A program made the position numbers and the translations under genes. The notes below the pieces were generated by a model. It was not told the DNA's origin. It ran no database searches and saw nothing but the letters and a program-made list of their open reading frames with translations. 64,000 nucleotides of DNA from Gambelia wislizenii (lineage: Eukaryota > Chordata > Lepidosauria > Squamata > Crotaphytidae), in assembly GCA_030847615.1 (NCBI GenBank), contig JAUMIR010000003.1, forward strand, positions 54,917,001-54,981,000, read 5' to 3'. Every line of letters starts with the position of its first letter. The first letter of the stretch is position 1. Of this stretch, positions 1 through 11,747 are shown in pieces.

Positions 1-259
1 GCTGTGGAGCAAACAAGGACTTTACCAGAGGTGGAAGCTTTTTCTATTCTATGTATATCTCAAAGCAATTAGAACTCAAAGAATAATATATACCCAGAAG
101 GCCCCAAAACTGGACTGTTGTGATTTAAAAAAGGGGAGAACATTTCCCCCCTCTGATTATTGGCTCATGGCTACCTAGGATGCTTAAAGCCTGATAGAAA
201 AGGAACTAGAAGGTCTCTGTTAGAGAAGTGTGGTATCATAACAGGCCAGTTGCATGTCG

Positions 260-589
260 GGAGACTTTTTCGGATGCTGAAAAATAATGCAAGCAGCCTC
301 GTCAGCTTGCAAGGCTGCTGCACTGCAAAGCATTAGTTTTGGATGACGCTCGCCCCTGCCGGTACTATTGCAGTACCGTGGGGAGAGTTGAGCGTCATAT
401 TTCCTTTGTTTTTACTCATGAAAGTTGATCATGATTAAAAATCAAGGAAATATGATGCTCAACTCTCCCCACGTTACCGCAACAGTACCGGCAGGGGCGA
501 GCATCATCCGAAACTGACGCTTTGCAGTGCAGCAGCCTCGCAAGCTGACGAGGCTGCTTGCGTTACTTTTTAAACGTCCGAAAAAGTCC
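260..589. mobile_element. Palindromic (foldback) MITE
   Basis: Almost the whole element is one inverted repeat centred near 425. The outer ends read (G)ACTTTTTCGGA and TCCGAAAAAGTCC. Inside, both arms carry matching blocks: a GCAAGCAGCCTCG-type block, CCCCTGCCGGTACT, and an AAGGAAATATGA-type block near the centre. It has no coding capacity. A shorter relative lies at 60688-60931. The target duplication is unclear here (flanks GTC or TCG against GTA). The structure is seen directly; a non-autonomous DNA transposon is the natural reading. Confidence 0.75.
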
Positions 590-1142
590 GTAGTCTAAGG
601 CATGGTTGGAATAGAAAGTAGAAGCAAGCACTGGTATGGCTGGACTGTGCCAATGTGTTGTGATTATAGTCATTTCAATTTCAGTAAGTGTCTGGAATAA
701 AATAAATGAATGAAAAAATGTATCTTACCTTTGGTGGTTTTATTTTTTAATAATATTACACCAAGCAAAGTAGATGGAACCTGAGCTGCCAGCTGATTTT
801 AAGTGCTGTGCATTGGCAGGAAATTAGTTATTTATTATGATCTCTTATTGTGAATATATTATTACTAGAAAAGTGGAGAGGTGCTTCTGGGATTGCTGTC
901 TCAGGTGTCAAAAGAATTTGGTTGCTCTTAGCTGCGACTTCACTTGTGGTTGGAAGTAGACCATTTGCTTCTCCATTTCATTCAGCAAAATATCTTGGGC
1001 CAGCCCTGAAGGAAGTATCATAAAGAAAAATCTAGAAAAATTGTTGCTCAACCAGGAAATATGATATCAGTTAGTTAGAGAAGGTCTGGAAAGGTCTCTA
1101 AGAATGAGCTGGTTCAAAATAGATCCTTGGGCTAGAGACTGA
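590..1142. other. No gene seen
   Basis: AT-rich sequence between two transposons. I see no long open frame, RNA gene or clear repeat. Confidence 0.5.
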
Positions 1143-1730
1143 GGAGATTATCAGACAGGAATGAAAAAAATATTCCTGTTCCACAATCTCCAATCCCATC
1201 CTGTCCCATCCCATTCCCACCACAATCACCCTCCCCACCACACTTACCTCCTCTCTGGTCAACATGGCAGCCCAGGAGTGAAAGGAGGTCTAACAGAACT
1301 CCATTCACTTCCTGGATCGAAAAGACGCAAGTGCAGGAAATTCAAAAATAAAAATGAAAGTAATATTTTAAAAAGTGACAGCAAGCACAAAAACACACTT
1401 TAAAATGCTCAAGTAACCTGGGGAGGGTCATAAAAAGTGTGTCATTTACTTGGATATCCTGATCTCACCCAAGGGTATTCTGGGAGGGACCTCCCATTGC
1501 CACTGGGATCTCAGCAGCATAATGGGGCATCTTGTCGCACAAAGGCAAATCTGGAACACAAACGGAATGGGGGATCTATTGACGGCTTTGCCTGTCAATA
1601 AAAAGCTGTGCCAGTGGAACAACAGCATAACAGGTGCATAACAAGGGGGATGACATCATCTGATAAAGGAGCCCTTTTGCAATCTCCTGGTGTTGCTATA
1701 ATGACACTTTTGACATGTCTGATAATCTCC
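1143..1730 (+). mobile_element. Non-autonomous DNA transposon, family A, copy 1
   Basis: The element starts GGAGATTATCAGACA and ends with the reverse complement TGTCTGATAATCTCC. It is flanked by TGA on both sides (1140-1142 and 1731-1733), a 3-bp target duplication. It is 588 bp long. The interior contains the family landmark GGGTCATAAAAAGTG and a small TTGAC/GTCAA hairpin near 1580. Short open frames in it are overlapping on both strands and not credible genes. Related copies lie at 10266, 19071, 22871, 33695 and 43453. A 3-bp duplication is known for PIF/Harbinger among others; that assignment is inference. Confidence 0.85.
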
Positions 1731-1733
1731 TGA

Positions 1734-4700
1734 TATGTGGGTATATATGGAAAGAGAGGGAAATGAGAAAGTCTCAGACTGAAAGAAATTAAGCCAGGGA
1801 ATTTCTCTCCACCACTCTCAAAGTATATAAATATCACAGTGTTATCCAGATATCTTGCTAGTTTATGTCATGCTTCCTCTAAACTAAGCCTTAATTAATG
1901 TTAAGGACCATGTGGCCCATCCAACTGTTAATGTACTACTTTTCTACTAATCCCTCATCATTGTTCAGGCTGGATCACACTGATAGGAACTTAAGTCCAC
2001 CAATATCTGGAAAGCATCAGGTTCCTCAAGTCTACCTTCAAGCCAAGTAGCCCCATTTTATTATATATCTGAAAGCGTTCACTCTATTATATGAGAAGAG
2101 ACATTTTCCCACTGAAATATTTTCAGGTTGGATACCCTGTTAATCTCTAAATAAAGGAATGCACCAGAACAAATGACACACCAGAACAAATCAACCCTGG
2201 ATTCTTGACTCAGAGATCACCTTTGAGATGGATATAAATCAGAACTGGGGAAGTAGTATTCTGCATAGAATTGTGAACAACATCAAAAGTTTATCATCTG
2301 TTACACATCAAGTTGTTGTTAAGAGCTAGCTAAGACTAGTAACAGCTTCCCTCCTCTTAAAGAACAAAATGTTATTATTTTTTTCCTAAATTAAAAAAAA
2401 TGCCGCTTTTGAGTAGTGTTTTATATATAATACTGCTTATATGATTTCAACACTGCACTGGGAACAGAGCATCAACTGCAGAACCAAACTAAAAAGGGAG
2501 CAAATATTTAAAACTGGTTAGGCACATTGTGGAAATGTATTATCCAGAGCTTTAGAAAATGGAATCAGTTTAAATGAAATGACAGAAAATGAATCCATCA
2601 CAATATCTTTGCTTAGCTGTTTCTGAGTCATGAAACTCTAGGGCTTTAAAGAAGAGAGTTAAAGAACAGAAACAAAATGAGGTCTGTGTGTGTGGGTGTA
2701 ACAAATCTTTGGAACCACAGATTTGATATTTACTTGATAAAATATGAAACATCCTAAGCAAATTCCTGTTTTATTGTAATAAATCCTAATTACCTTATAT
2801 TTTAGCCAATTATGAGCACCTATGAAGGCAGGGTGCAGTCGTATTCTAGGTTATATCTGCTTCCACTCCTTTTATTGTACAAATGTGTGATAGCAATTAC
2901 CTAGCAATCATTTATTAAATAGTACATTAGATCAAATACTACATGATAGAACATGATCCAGGATAAGATAGGAATTCAATAAACCTGTAGCTTTGTTGCA
3001 AACATGATTTGGTGAAACAAATTCTTCCCTATGAAATTACTAGTTATTTCATAATGTGTATGGGGTGGTCCAAATGATGTGGCCAAACACCATACCTCCA
3101 TAATCAGCCAAACACCATACCTCCATACTATGGCATTCTGTGTTGAGGCATGCAGAGGAAACTGAGGAATGACTGTGGATACTACTGAAGAATATATACT
3201 ATACTCAGCAGCATGGAAAACTGCCTTATCTTAGGTCAATCTATTTGACCATTGGGCCTAGGATCATCTACTGTGACTGGCACCAACTCTGCAGGGTAAC
3301 CTACTATGTATTATAAATGGAGATGCCAAGGAGTGAAGCAAGACCTGTTGCAGACTAAACATGTGCTCTGTGGTCCTTCTTCATGTATAGCATGGACATG
3401 ATGAAGTTTCTACTAACAGACACAACTGCCTATCACTAGGTATAATGAAATTCAGATTACACATTAACTTTAATATGTACCTGTTCTTAAAATGTACATG
3501 CAGAAGGATCTGATCCAAATTTGGACCCTCATGTGGTAGGTATATGTTTTGGGGGGCACCTTTTCCTGTGCAAATTCCATATTCTGGACAAGAAACACAG
3601 TGTAGGGAAGAAGGTTAATCTCCTTATCCCATGCTAGGATCCATTTCCCCATACTTACTGTTGAGTAAGAAAAAAGATCCCACATGCCCTACATGTGTCT
3701 TCGATTCTGTGGCTACAATCTTGCTGGATAGTCCTAAAGAGAATAGACTCTAGTCAGGAGTAACAACAGGATTTCAGTCTGTATATTTGACCACACAAAT
3801 AGTTGATATTTTAGTCTAATAAGGAACTCTCCCATATTATCACTAGGTAATTCTTTTTATTGGGAGTGCCATTAAACTATAAGCAAGAGACTCTCAAGAC
3901 ACTACACCAAACTCCAATTTCAGATAAAGACAATGTGTATAAAATTTTACTTTTTAGCCCAGGAAATTATTATTTGCCTCTTCTTTGTACTGTATTTTCT
4001 GCTACAATTTCCTATTGGAACATTTGAAGTGAAGAAGCTGTGTAACATGTTTAAAACACTTACAATTAATATGCACATTTTTGGGGGGAGGGGAGGGATG
4101 CATGCAATATATACCATATATACTAAGAAGTTTCAAAGTATGAATATTGTCAGGTTCTGTCCCTTGTGCAGAAATGGGTAACATCTTTTGCGAAGATATT
4201 TTTGATGTTTAATAGCAGCTGACTAAAAAAAAAAAGGGGGAGTGAAGGAAAGGAGAGAAATCAGTCCTTTATGTCTTTTCTTTAAGAAGTAGTACATTTA
4301 CTTCTAAGAATTTTTGTGCGGTAAGAAATACAGTTCAAGTCTGCATGAATCCCAGTTTTAGGAAAATGTCAGCCAAATAAAATAAATCATATAAAATATT
4401 CACCCCCTGCCAATAATATAATTCATGAATTGTAAATTAATTCAAAAAGAAGTTCTACCAATAAAATACACATTAAACATTTTTTTAAAAAACTCTGTTA
4501 TTGTCCAGAGGAAGAGAAAAAAATCACTTCACTGGTCTGAGATTAGATTTTTCGCTGGAACATTTTTGTTGTATTCATTTTTATGATGCCACAATTGAAT
4601 GACTGAAAAATATGCGGTCACAACACTAACTGTCTAGACTGATTCAATGCCTCTTAACTGTTTCTGAAATTTGCCCTCATGACATTCCTGTGACCAAACA

Positions 4701-5095
4701 TGTCAACCTGTCAATAAATATGCCATCTTGCCTCTTTCTCTTCTATAGCAATTAAAAGAAACAAAGGGTGCACCTGCAAGCTCAGTTTCATTGAAAAGGA
4801 ATGCCAAGTAATGGGCTTTTTTGTTTGTTTGTTTGTTTGTTAAAACAGACCCAAATTCTGCACCAGGGATACTTAGCACTAGCTTAGAATGAAGTAGTGC
4901 TGATTTGTGAGAATTGATCATATAGCTCATCATCTGTTAATATGACACAGAGCTTTTGGAAAAAACATATTTATAAGCAAGCCTCCATGTTGTTGAAAGG
5001 CAAAACAAAGGCCCACTTCACAGTTTCCCCTCCCCCCCATCTATGCCAAACATTAGTTATTAGAGATTGTAAAAGTTACTTTTTAACAACTCCTA
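1734..5095. other. No gene seen
   Basis: About 3.4 kb of AT-rich sequence without a recognisable coding region. Small features only: a direct duplication of about 20 bp (CCAAACACCATACCTCCATA) at about 3083-3127 and a TTTG tract near 4818-4840. Confidence 0.5.
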
Positions 5096-5638
5096 GGTGC
5101 CGTTTACACGATGAAAATGTAGTGGGAAGAATTCGTGTTGAACCCTGGTTGTTTACACGTACATCGGGTCGGACACATGATTTTCAGAAGGGGGGCCACC
5201 TTTTATCCCACAACCTGCAGGACTTCCAGTCCCGCGGTTTGTGGCAGTTTTTAAAAAAGTCACAGGAGGATTCAGAAAATTGGAAATGTAAACAGCCCGG
5301 GACAAGATATCTCAGTACTTGGTGATGACCAGAAATGGTGTCCGGGGGCAGGTTCAGAGATCAATGACCAGAAAAGGAGGGGTCAGTCACCCGTTTAATA
5401 GATCCAGCCTCACCAGCTGAAAGCAAAGGCATCCCTTCCAGCTGCACGTAAGTTTGTGTGTGTGTGTGTCTGCACTACATCACCCTGTTCAACAGATTTC
5501 TACACTGCAAATCCTTCAGCTTTAACCTGTCCCTCCCCTGCATGCTGGGTTTAAATTTTAAAGAGAGAGTAAATTATAAAGAGATCATGGGCAGAGTATC
5601 ACCCATTCATCCCCTGCCTGCATCCCCTGGGTCTGAGC

Positions 5639-5756
5639 GGATGATCACACATTCATCCACACACACCCCAAGGCACAGTAAAAAATGCCAGCTATGAGTA
5701 GATGATCACACATTCATCCATTCCCCCCCACAAGGCACAGTAAAAAATGCCAGCAT
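5639..5756. repeat. Tandem duplication of a 60-bp unit
   Basis: Two adjacent copies begin GATGATCACACATTCATCCA and share CAAGGCACAGTAAAAAATGC. They lie inside the possible transposon at 5096-6515. Confidence 0.8.
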
Positions 5757-6329
5757 CTGGATCTTTCAAAATGACTTATGTGTCCTCCCCTTATGATCCC
5801 CTGCACTGGCTTGAAACCTTCACTCCACAGCTGCCTTTGCTTAAAGGGTTAACATTTTAAAGAGACAGGACAACTGCATGCCTCTGGCCCCCTGCACTTG
5901 GCTTCCTGGCTGAAAGCATACTGGCTTGGGCTTGTGTGTGTGTGTGTGCATGCCGGGGCTCCAGACCACTCTGGTTTTGACCTCTCTCAGACTCTCCAGC
6001 ACTAACTGATTGCTCCTTCCTCCCCAGTTTAGCTGCTTTAAGTGGTATTCTTTCAATTTGAAAGGAAAGCACAGGGTTTAGCCACTGATCACTCCTTCCT
6101 CCCCATGTTAGGTCACGGATTATTCATTCTTCCCCTCATCCCCTCATTGTTTCATCCCAATGCAACACTCATTCATCCCCTCATCCCCAACCAGAAGCCT
6201 GAACAAACATTTGAGCCAGCCAATAGCATTGCTCATGGCATGGAACTCTAAAGGAAGTACATCACTGAGGTTGTGAAAAAATGAGTAATCACATCCTTGA
6301 TTGACAGCTAAAAAAATCCCCAGGACCGT

Positions 6330-6401
6330 AAACTCGTGTAAACAAAACAAAACAAAAAAACAAAACAAAACAAAACAAACAAAAAAACAAACAAAAAAAC
6401 A
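6330..6401. repeat. A-rich simple repeat
   Basis: Degenerate AAAAC/AAAC array. On the other strand it makes a spurious phenylalanine-rich open frame. Confidence 0.85.
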
Positions 6402-6515
6402 ACCCGGAGAAGTATACAGTGTGAGAAGATACATATCACAGAATGGGATGCCATGTAAACAATGATCCCTGGATCTCCCAGGATATCCAGTTCAGAGACA
6501 AAAATCGTGTAAACA

Positions 6516-7929
6516 GGGAGGGATGAATACGGGATCAAGAAGTCCCAGGATGCCCCATGACAAAAACTACCATCTACCTGCCACCCTAGAATTTCCCATG
6601 CTGGGATGGGATTCTGGGAGTTGTAGCTTAACTTTTCCACATTCTGTCTTATGTTACTTTTATGTGGTGGGAGTTACTGTAGAACTACTATTTCACATGT
6701 AGGGGATGGCAATGGGAGGGGAGATTACATTAATCCGATGCTATTTGTTCTTCTCTCTCCTTTGAGGGCAGTTCAATGGCAACTGGAATTGGGGAGGAGG
6801 ATTCTCACCAGCTGTTGAGGTCCTGGCATGATAGACGAGTGCCTGGCTGCTGATCTTGTCTAATGAGAAAAAAAACTAGATAGGTAAGAAATAATCTTTG
6901 TAACTCAAGACTTAGTCTACTCCCCTGTCCGAAAAAGGCATGTCTTTTTGTTTTGTTTTGTTTTGTTTGCATATATGACATTTTCTGCAGAGAAAACAAT
7001 TTCCAGCCTAGGAAAAATTTGCTGCTTAGAAAAAAACATTTCTGCACAGAAAACATACATTTTTCTCAGTAAAAATGTCATTTTCTGTGCAGGAAACTTG
7101 TTTCCTCTGAAGAAAATGGGATTTCTTTAAAAAGAAAAAAGTACTATTTTTGGCTAGAATAAGTCCTGAACTAGGAGGATTCTCACCTCTCTAAAAGTCT
7201 CCTCATCAAGATTTCTCTCTCTTATATTGAGCCTATAAAGCCTGTTATAATGTCTCCCCTCTTCCTCTCCTAAATTTCTGCAGACACAGGGATGGAGTAC
7301 TGATGCTATTATTCAGGAGCCAGGCAAACCTTTCTAAAGCAATGCACACATTTTCTTTTAAAAGCCATTTCCTTTATGCAATTACTTACTGCCTTGTTGC
7401 CTTCTGATATCTCGTAAATAGCTTTCCATCAAGCCCCAATGAATATCTTGTAAAAAGGAGAAAAGGAACAGAGACCTCTAGGTAAGGTACAGTTTATTTC
7501 CCCATTGTTTAAAAGGTAATTGCCTGTTAAGTGACTCACACTATTCCAAGGTTGCCTCCTATGACTACAGACTGCTTACATTGTATGGAGTTGCTTACAC
7601 CTCTAATGTAAATGGTGTAAAACAAATTTCAAATGTGTTACTTGTTGAGTACCTTGTCTTGTTTGCTTATAATTAGAGCATTTGTAGAAACAGAAAACAG
7701 CTTATAGCAGTCCCAGGTGAACAGCATGTTATTTTATACTTCCAGATTTCTCTCTATACATAGAAATTGGTATGCTGGCTTCCAGTCTGGCTAGAAACAG
7801 GTTGATTTTGAAGATAAGCCCTTCTGCGTCATTAGTGGATGTCAGTTTGTCAGACTTTGATCCCAATGAATGTTTTTTATCTTAAGGTAGGCTATAGAAC
7901 CAGTGGGCCTCCAGATGCCAGTGGACTGC
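6516..7929. other. No gene seen
   Basis: Contains a TTTTG tract at about 6946-6968 and a locally repetitive stretch rich in AGAAAA and TTTTCT motifs to 7135. No credible gene. Confidence 0.5.
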
Positions 7930-8156
7930 GTGTATGTGCCTTTAAGTCGCTTGTTGACTTATGGCAAACCCATGAATTTCATAGGATTTGCTTAGGCAGG
8001 GAATACTCAGAAGTAGTTTGCTATTACCTTCCTCTGTAATATAGCTTAAACTGCCTGGTGTTCTTCAGCAGTCTCCCATTCAATTGCTAATCAAGGCTGA
8101 CCCTGCTTAGCTTCCATGATCAGTTGAGAGCTGTTACCTTCAAGGAATTTGGGCCT
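7930..8156 (-). mobile_element. 5S-rRNA-derived SINE
   Basis: On the minus strand the head reads through GGAAGCTAAGCAGGGTC and ATGGGAGAC, which are landmarks of the internal promoter part of 5S rRNA. This is followed by a body with GCTATATTACAGAGGAAGG and a tail with CCATAAGTC and CGACTTAAAGGCAC. This is the layout of SINE3-type elements, which use a 5S rRNA pol III promoter. The copy is diverged. The tail matches the tRNA-headed SINE at 34369-34632, which suggests both use the same partner LINE for mobilisation. Confidence 0.8.
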
Positions 8157-8584
8157 GTGCCAGTTAACTACTACTCTCATTATTCCTCACCATTGGCAGG
8201 CAAGGACTGATTGGATCTGGAGTGTATCAGTATCTTGAGATCCACTGGTTTCCCATTCCTTACAAGTATATTTCAGAAAACAATGGCTCAATAAAACTTG
8301 CTAGCTGGTTCTTGGAAGGCAAGTAGACCTACCTCTAGCAATAAGATCCTACAGGGAGAATGCTGACAAATAGGAACACAGAGCTGAATAATTCTCCTCC
8401 CCCCCCCCGCCACTAGAACAAGGATGACAACTGTGGGGAGACAATCTGAGGGCCGTATAGGTTACCAAATCCCCCCCCCCGCAAAAAAAAGCCCACTTCT
8501 AGTTTTGAAAAGAAATGTATGATAAAGAGTGTTGGTGGGTGGTTTTCAATCTATTTAAAATTGGAATTGTCACTCCTGCACACT

Positions 8585-8700
8585 TTTACACTGCAGGCTT
8601 ATAGAGTTAGCATTCCACTTTAACTGCCATGGCAACAACTTAGGGAATCCTGGAATTTCTAGTTTGACAAGGCACTATACCTCCTGGTTGAGAATTCTAA
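8585..8700. mobile_element. MITE fragment (palindromic family)
   Basis: Contains CCACTTTAACTGCCATGGCA followed by a GGGAATCCTGGAATTTCTAGT-like stretch, matching one half of the element at 37528-37751. Confidence 0.5.
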
Positions 8701-8762
8701 CACCACCTCCTTAACCAGCAAATCCAAGGTGAAAGGACACCCAGGTCTGGGGTACTCCTAAC

Positions 8763-8989
8763 TAGCAATAGCAATAGCATTGATATTTATATACCACTTG
8801 TCAGTGCCAAAGCACTCCCTAAGTGGTTTACAATGATTTTTAGCTAATTGCCCCTGACAAGCTGAGTACTCATTTTACCAACCTATGGAAGGGTGGAATA
8901 CTGAGTCCACCTTGGAGCCCTCTGGGATCAAACTCATAACCTTGTGGCTTTCAGTACTGGCATTTAACCACTGTGCCACCAGGGCTCCC
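8763..8989 (-). mobile_element. tRNA-derived SINE with CTATTG tail
   Basis: The minus strand begins GGGAGCCCTGGTGGCACAGT, carries a B-box-like GAGTTTGATCCC, then CTCAGTATTCC and a TTGCTATTGCTATTGCTAGT tail. Copies of the same family occur at 55610 and 56424. Confidence 0.8.
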
Positions 8990-9022
8990 TAGCATCACCT
9001 TCACTCAGGAATTAATGATATA

Positions 9023-9624
9023 GGAGATTTTCACATGGGCTTTATATCCTATGGCAGGAACAGAACAGGGTCGGGAAAGGTTTTCCCTTTCAGACTACAT
9101 AGACCCCTTTCTGTCCTGCTTCCGTCCCGCTCTGGAATAATGTATTCATGATGAAACATCGTGAATAGACCATCTGTTCCGTGTCTGTCACAGAAACACA
9201 GGTGTGCGAACAGGAGTCCCGTTCCTGTTCAAAAGGACAGCCGTGGAGGGGAGGTCCAATCTGAGCACTTCCTGGCATGATCTGGACATCCAGGTAAGTG
9301 GCACCCTTTATTTTACCCTCACTGTTTTGATTGTGTAATTTAAAGTGCGTTTTTTTGCTTAGTGAACTGATTTTATGTTTGGTGTTTTTTAAAAAATTTA
9401 CCACTTAGCCGTTCTCTCGTGAGAATGGCCAGGATTTCAGTTCCCAGTTGTAAATGCAGCCTTATGATGGCTGCATTTATGGATGGCAAGCGAGGAGAGG
9501 GGGAGCCTGTTCCTGCTGCAGAATTAAGGTAAGTGTGTGAAATATTTACTTTATTCCATGGCAAGAATGGGAGAGGAGGTGGCAGGGCAGTAATGGGGCA
9601 TTTTGGTCCTGTGTGAAGATCTCC
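9023..9624 (-). mobile_element. Non-autonomous DNA transposon, family B
   Basis: Left end GGAGATTTTCACATGG and right end TGTGTGAAGATCTCC are inverted repeats, flanked by ATA on both sides (9020-9022 and 9625-9627). Length 602 bp. The interior shares CATCCAGGTAAGTGGCACC and TTTAAAGTGCG with family A, so it is a sister family whose terminal repeats have diverged. No coding capacity seen. Confidence 0.8.
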
Positions 9625-9704
9625 ATAGACACAGTGTTGGATCCAGAGTATGTTAGCTGCCTGTAACTCCTACTGAAATCAGCTGAAGTGGGAACCATGA
9701 TGTA

Positions 9705-10237
9705 CAGTAGCAGCCCTGCATCCTCTGATTCACCACCCGCAGATTCAATTATCCATGGATGGCAACAGCAGGGGGTGGAAGGGGGAGGAGGAGAGAAATG
9801 GTGACACAGGCCAAAATGGTGATGCGGGGTGAAGGAGGTGAAGGGAGAGGAGGAGACATCTCCCTCCCTCCTCCCGTTGTCTTTGGGATCGCTCCCCAGG
9901 ATCGCTCCTGGGGCCAAAATGGCAACATGGGGGTGAAGGGAGGGGAGGAAAGAACTCCCTCCCTCCTCCCTTTGCTTCCAAGATCTCTCCCTGGGTTCGC
10001 TCCTGGGGTGGAAATGGTGACGCAGTGGCAAAGGGAGGGGGAGGGAAGATCTCCCTCCCTCTGCTCCCAGGATCACTCTCCGGGTTCGCTCATCAAAATG
10101 GTGATGAGGGGGCGAAGGAGTGATCTCTCTCCCTTTCCCTGGGATGGCCCCTGGAATGCTGTTCGCTATTATCTGCGGAAATTACCATCCGCGTGAGGGC
10201 CAGGAACCAATCCCCTGCAAATGCGGGTGTGCTACTG
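9705..10237. mobile_element. Tigger-like MITE with internal minisatellite
   Basis: Ends CAGTAGCA and TGCTACTG are flanked by TA on both sides, as expected for the Tc1/mariner-pogo group. The subterminal text (CCGCAGATTCAATTATCC; ATCTGCGG) resembles Tigger/MER2-type ends. Between lie about three degenerate units of roughly 100 bp with AAATGGTGA, GGGGTGAAGGAGG and CTCCCTCCCTCC. Long open frames on both strands here are by-products of this GC-rich array. Confidence 0.7.
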
Positions 10238-10265
10238 TAGATCCCTTTGGAAGCAATGAGATTTA

Positions 10266-10756
10266 GGAGATTATCAGACATGTCAAAAGTGGTGTTATAA
10301 GAACACCAGGAGATCACAAAAGGGTTTCCTTATCAGACAATGTTGTCCCCCATCATTATGCAGCTATTCTGCTGTCATTCCGTGGGCACTCTTTTTTATT
10401 GATTGGGAGAAGCTGTCAATAGTCTCCCATTCTGTTTCTGTCCCAGGCTCTGTGTCGACAATGTGCCCCATGTTGCTGGTGAGATCCTAGTGTCAATGGG
10501 CAGTCTCTGCCAGAACACTTCTGAGTAAGGTCGGGACATCCATGTGAGTGGCACATCTTTATGACCCTCCCTGGGTTACTTGTTAATTTCGATCCAGGAA
10601 GTGAAAAGAGCTCCATTAGAGCTTTGTTCATTACTGGGCTGCCTGAACTATGGGACAGGAAGTAAGTGCAGTGGGGAGGGTGATTGTTGCGGGATAGGGG
10701 CGGGAGTGGAGATTAAGGGACAGGAATGTTTTTTTCATTCCTGTCTGATAATCTCC
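10266..10756 (-). mobile_element. Non-autonomous DNA transposon, family A, copy 2
   Basis: Starts GGAGATTATCAGACATGTC and ends CTGTCTGATAATCTCC. TTA flanks both sides (10263-10265 and 10757-10759). It is 491 bp, shorter than copies 1 and 3, and in inverted orientation to copy 1. Confidence 0.85.
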
Positions 10757-10759
10757 TTA

Positions 10760-11359
10760 AATACAACTAACAGTAGGGATCCAACATGCTATATGCAACT
10801 ACTGCAACTACTGACAATTGGGTTAGCAATCTGAAAATGAAAGGGCTTGGAAAAGATAAAAATAATCAAATCAACACTACTTCAGAGCACAGTTATACAT
10901 AAGTTTATTCAGTCTGTCCTGTGGGATTTTGAAAATTAAAAAACGTAACCCCATATATTTTCAGGTCTGGCCCATCGTCTTCCTTGCCACCCTTCCCCCA
11001 CCTTTGTACTCCTCTCTCTCATACTCTCTTGCCTTCTGGGTTAAAGGAAACGAAAAATTACTCTCTGATTAACTAACTATTGGAAATTGTTTTCCTATCT
11101 TCTGCAACATTGCTGTACCTTACAAGCAGACAGATGAGAGGAAAAGTGAGGGTAAGGTTTGGATAAAGACTTTCTCAGTTGTGGCACCTCATTCTAGCAA
11201 TACTTTTGTCATTCAGAGCTTTGTGTCTCCTGTGTCCCTGGTGCAGTGCACCCACTCCAGGACTGAGTATGAATTTTAAAAGAGCTGCTGATTCAACTCT
11301 ATTCCTAAAAATAGTTTTATGACCTTGAATAGCTCCATTAAAGAACACATTTAATGGCT
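10760..11359. other. No gene seen
   Basis: AT-rich sequence with no recognisable element or credible open frame. Confidence 0.5.
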
Positions 11360-11525
11360 GCTACCACACTGCAAAAATAATATAGCTTGACATTGCTCTT
11401 TGACAGAGCTCTTTGACAGAGAAGACTAAGTATCCTGCAAAACTACAAATCCCCGAATTCCATAGCATTGAGCCATGGCAGTTAAAGCAGTGTCAAACTG
11501 CATTATATCTGCAGCAGCCATACAC
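11360..11525. mobile_element. MITE fragment (palindromic family)
   Basis: Carries CTACAAATCCCCGAATTCCA and GAGCCATGGCAGTTAAAGC, the half-element seen at 37528-37751, between CACACTGCAAAAATAAT and AACTGCATTATATCTGCAGC, which look like degenerate terminal repeats. Confidence 0.55.
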
Positions 11526-11747
11526 ACACTGATATCATTGCCACAAGTGGCCAAAGCATTCAAGGAAGTAACTTAAAAACTGATGAAAGTTAAAATCTCT
11601 CTGGGTCTTGGATAAGAAGCACTAATTACCATATGCTGTTAGATCACTGAGATGACCAAATCTAGCAACATAATAGTTTGGATTTATATAGTTACCATAA
11701 ATGAACAAAAAGGTGAGTATCCAGTTAAACATTATTTAACATGACTT

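Larger units (their letters stand above)
5096..6515. mobile_element. Possible large DNA transposon with subterminal repeats
   Basis: The left side has GTTTACACGAT at about 5104 and a second GTTTACACG about 45 bp inward. The right side carries ATCGTGTAAAC near 6506 and further GTAAAC motifs inward at about 6455 and 6335, in inverted orientation. The sequence between is locally GC- and CCC-rich and unlike its surroundings. I could not fix exact ends or a target duplication. Open frames inside are short and unrecognised. Confidence 0.35.

Noticed and set aside
4942..5325. 127-codon plus-strand frame.
   Set aside because: It runs through the left end of a possible DNA transposon and has no family resemblance.
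9546..10196. Frames of 176 and 145 codons on opposite strands.
   Set aside because: They span two transposons and a GC-rich minisatellite, with low-complexity proline/serine or glycine/arginine translation.
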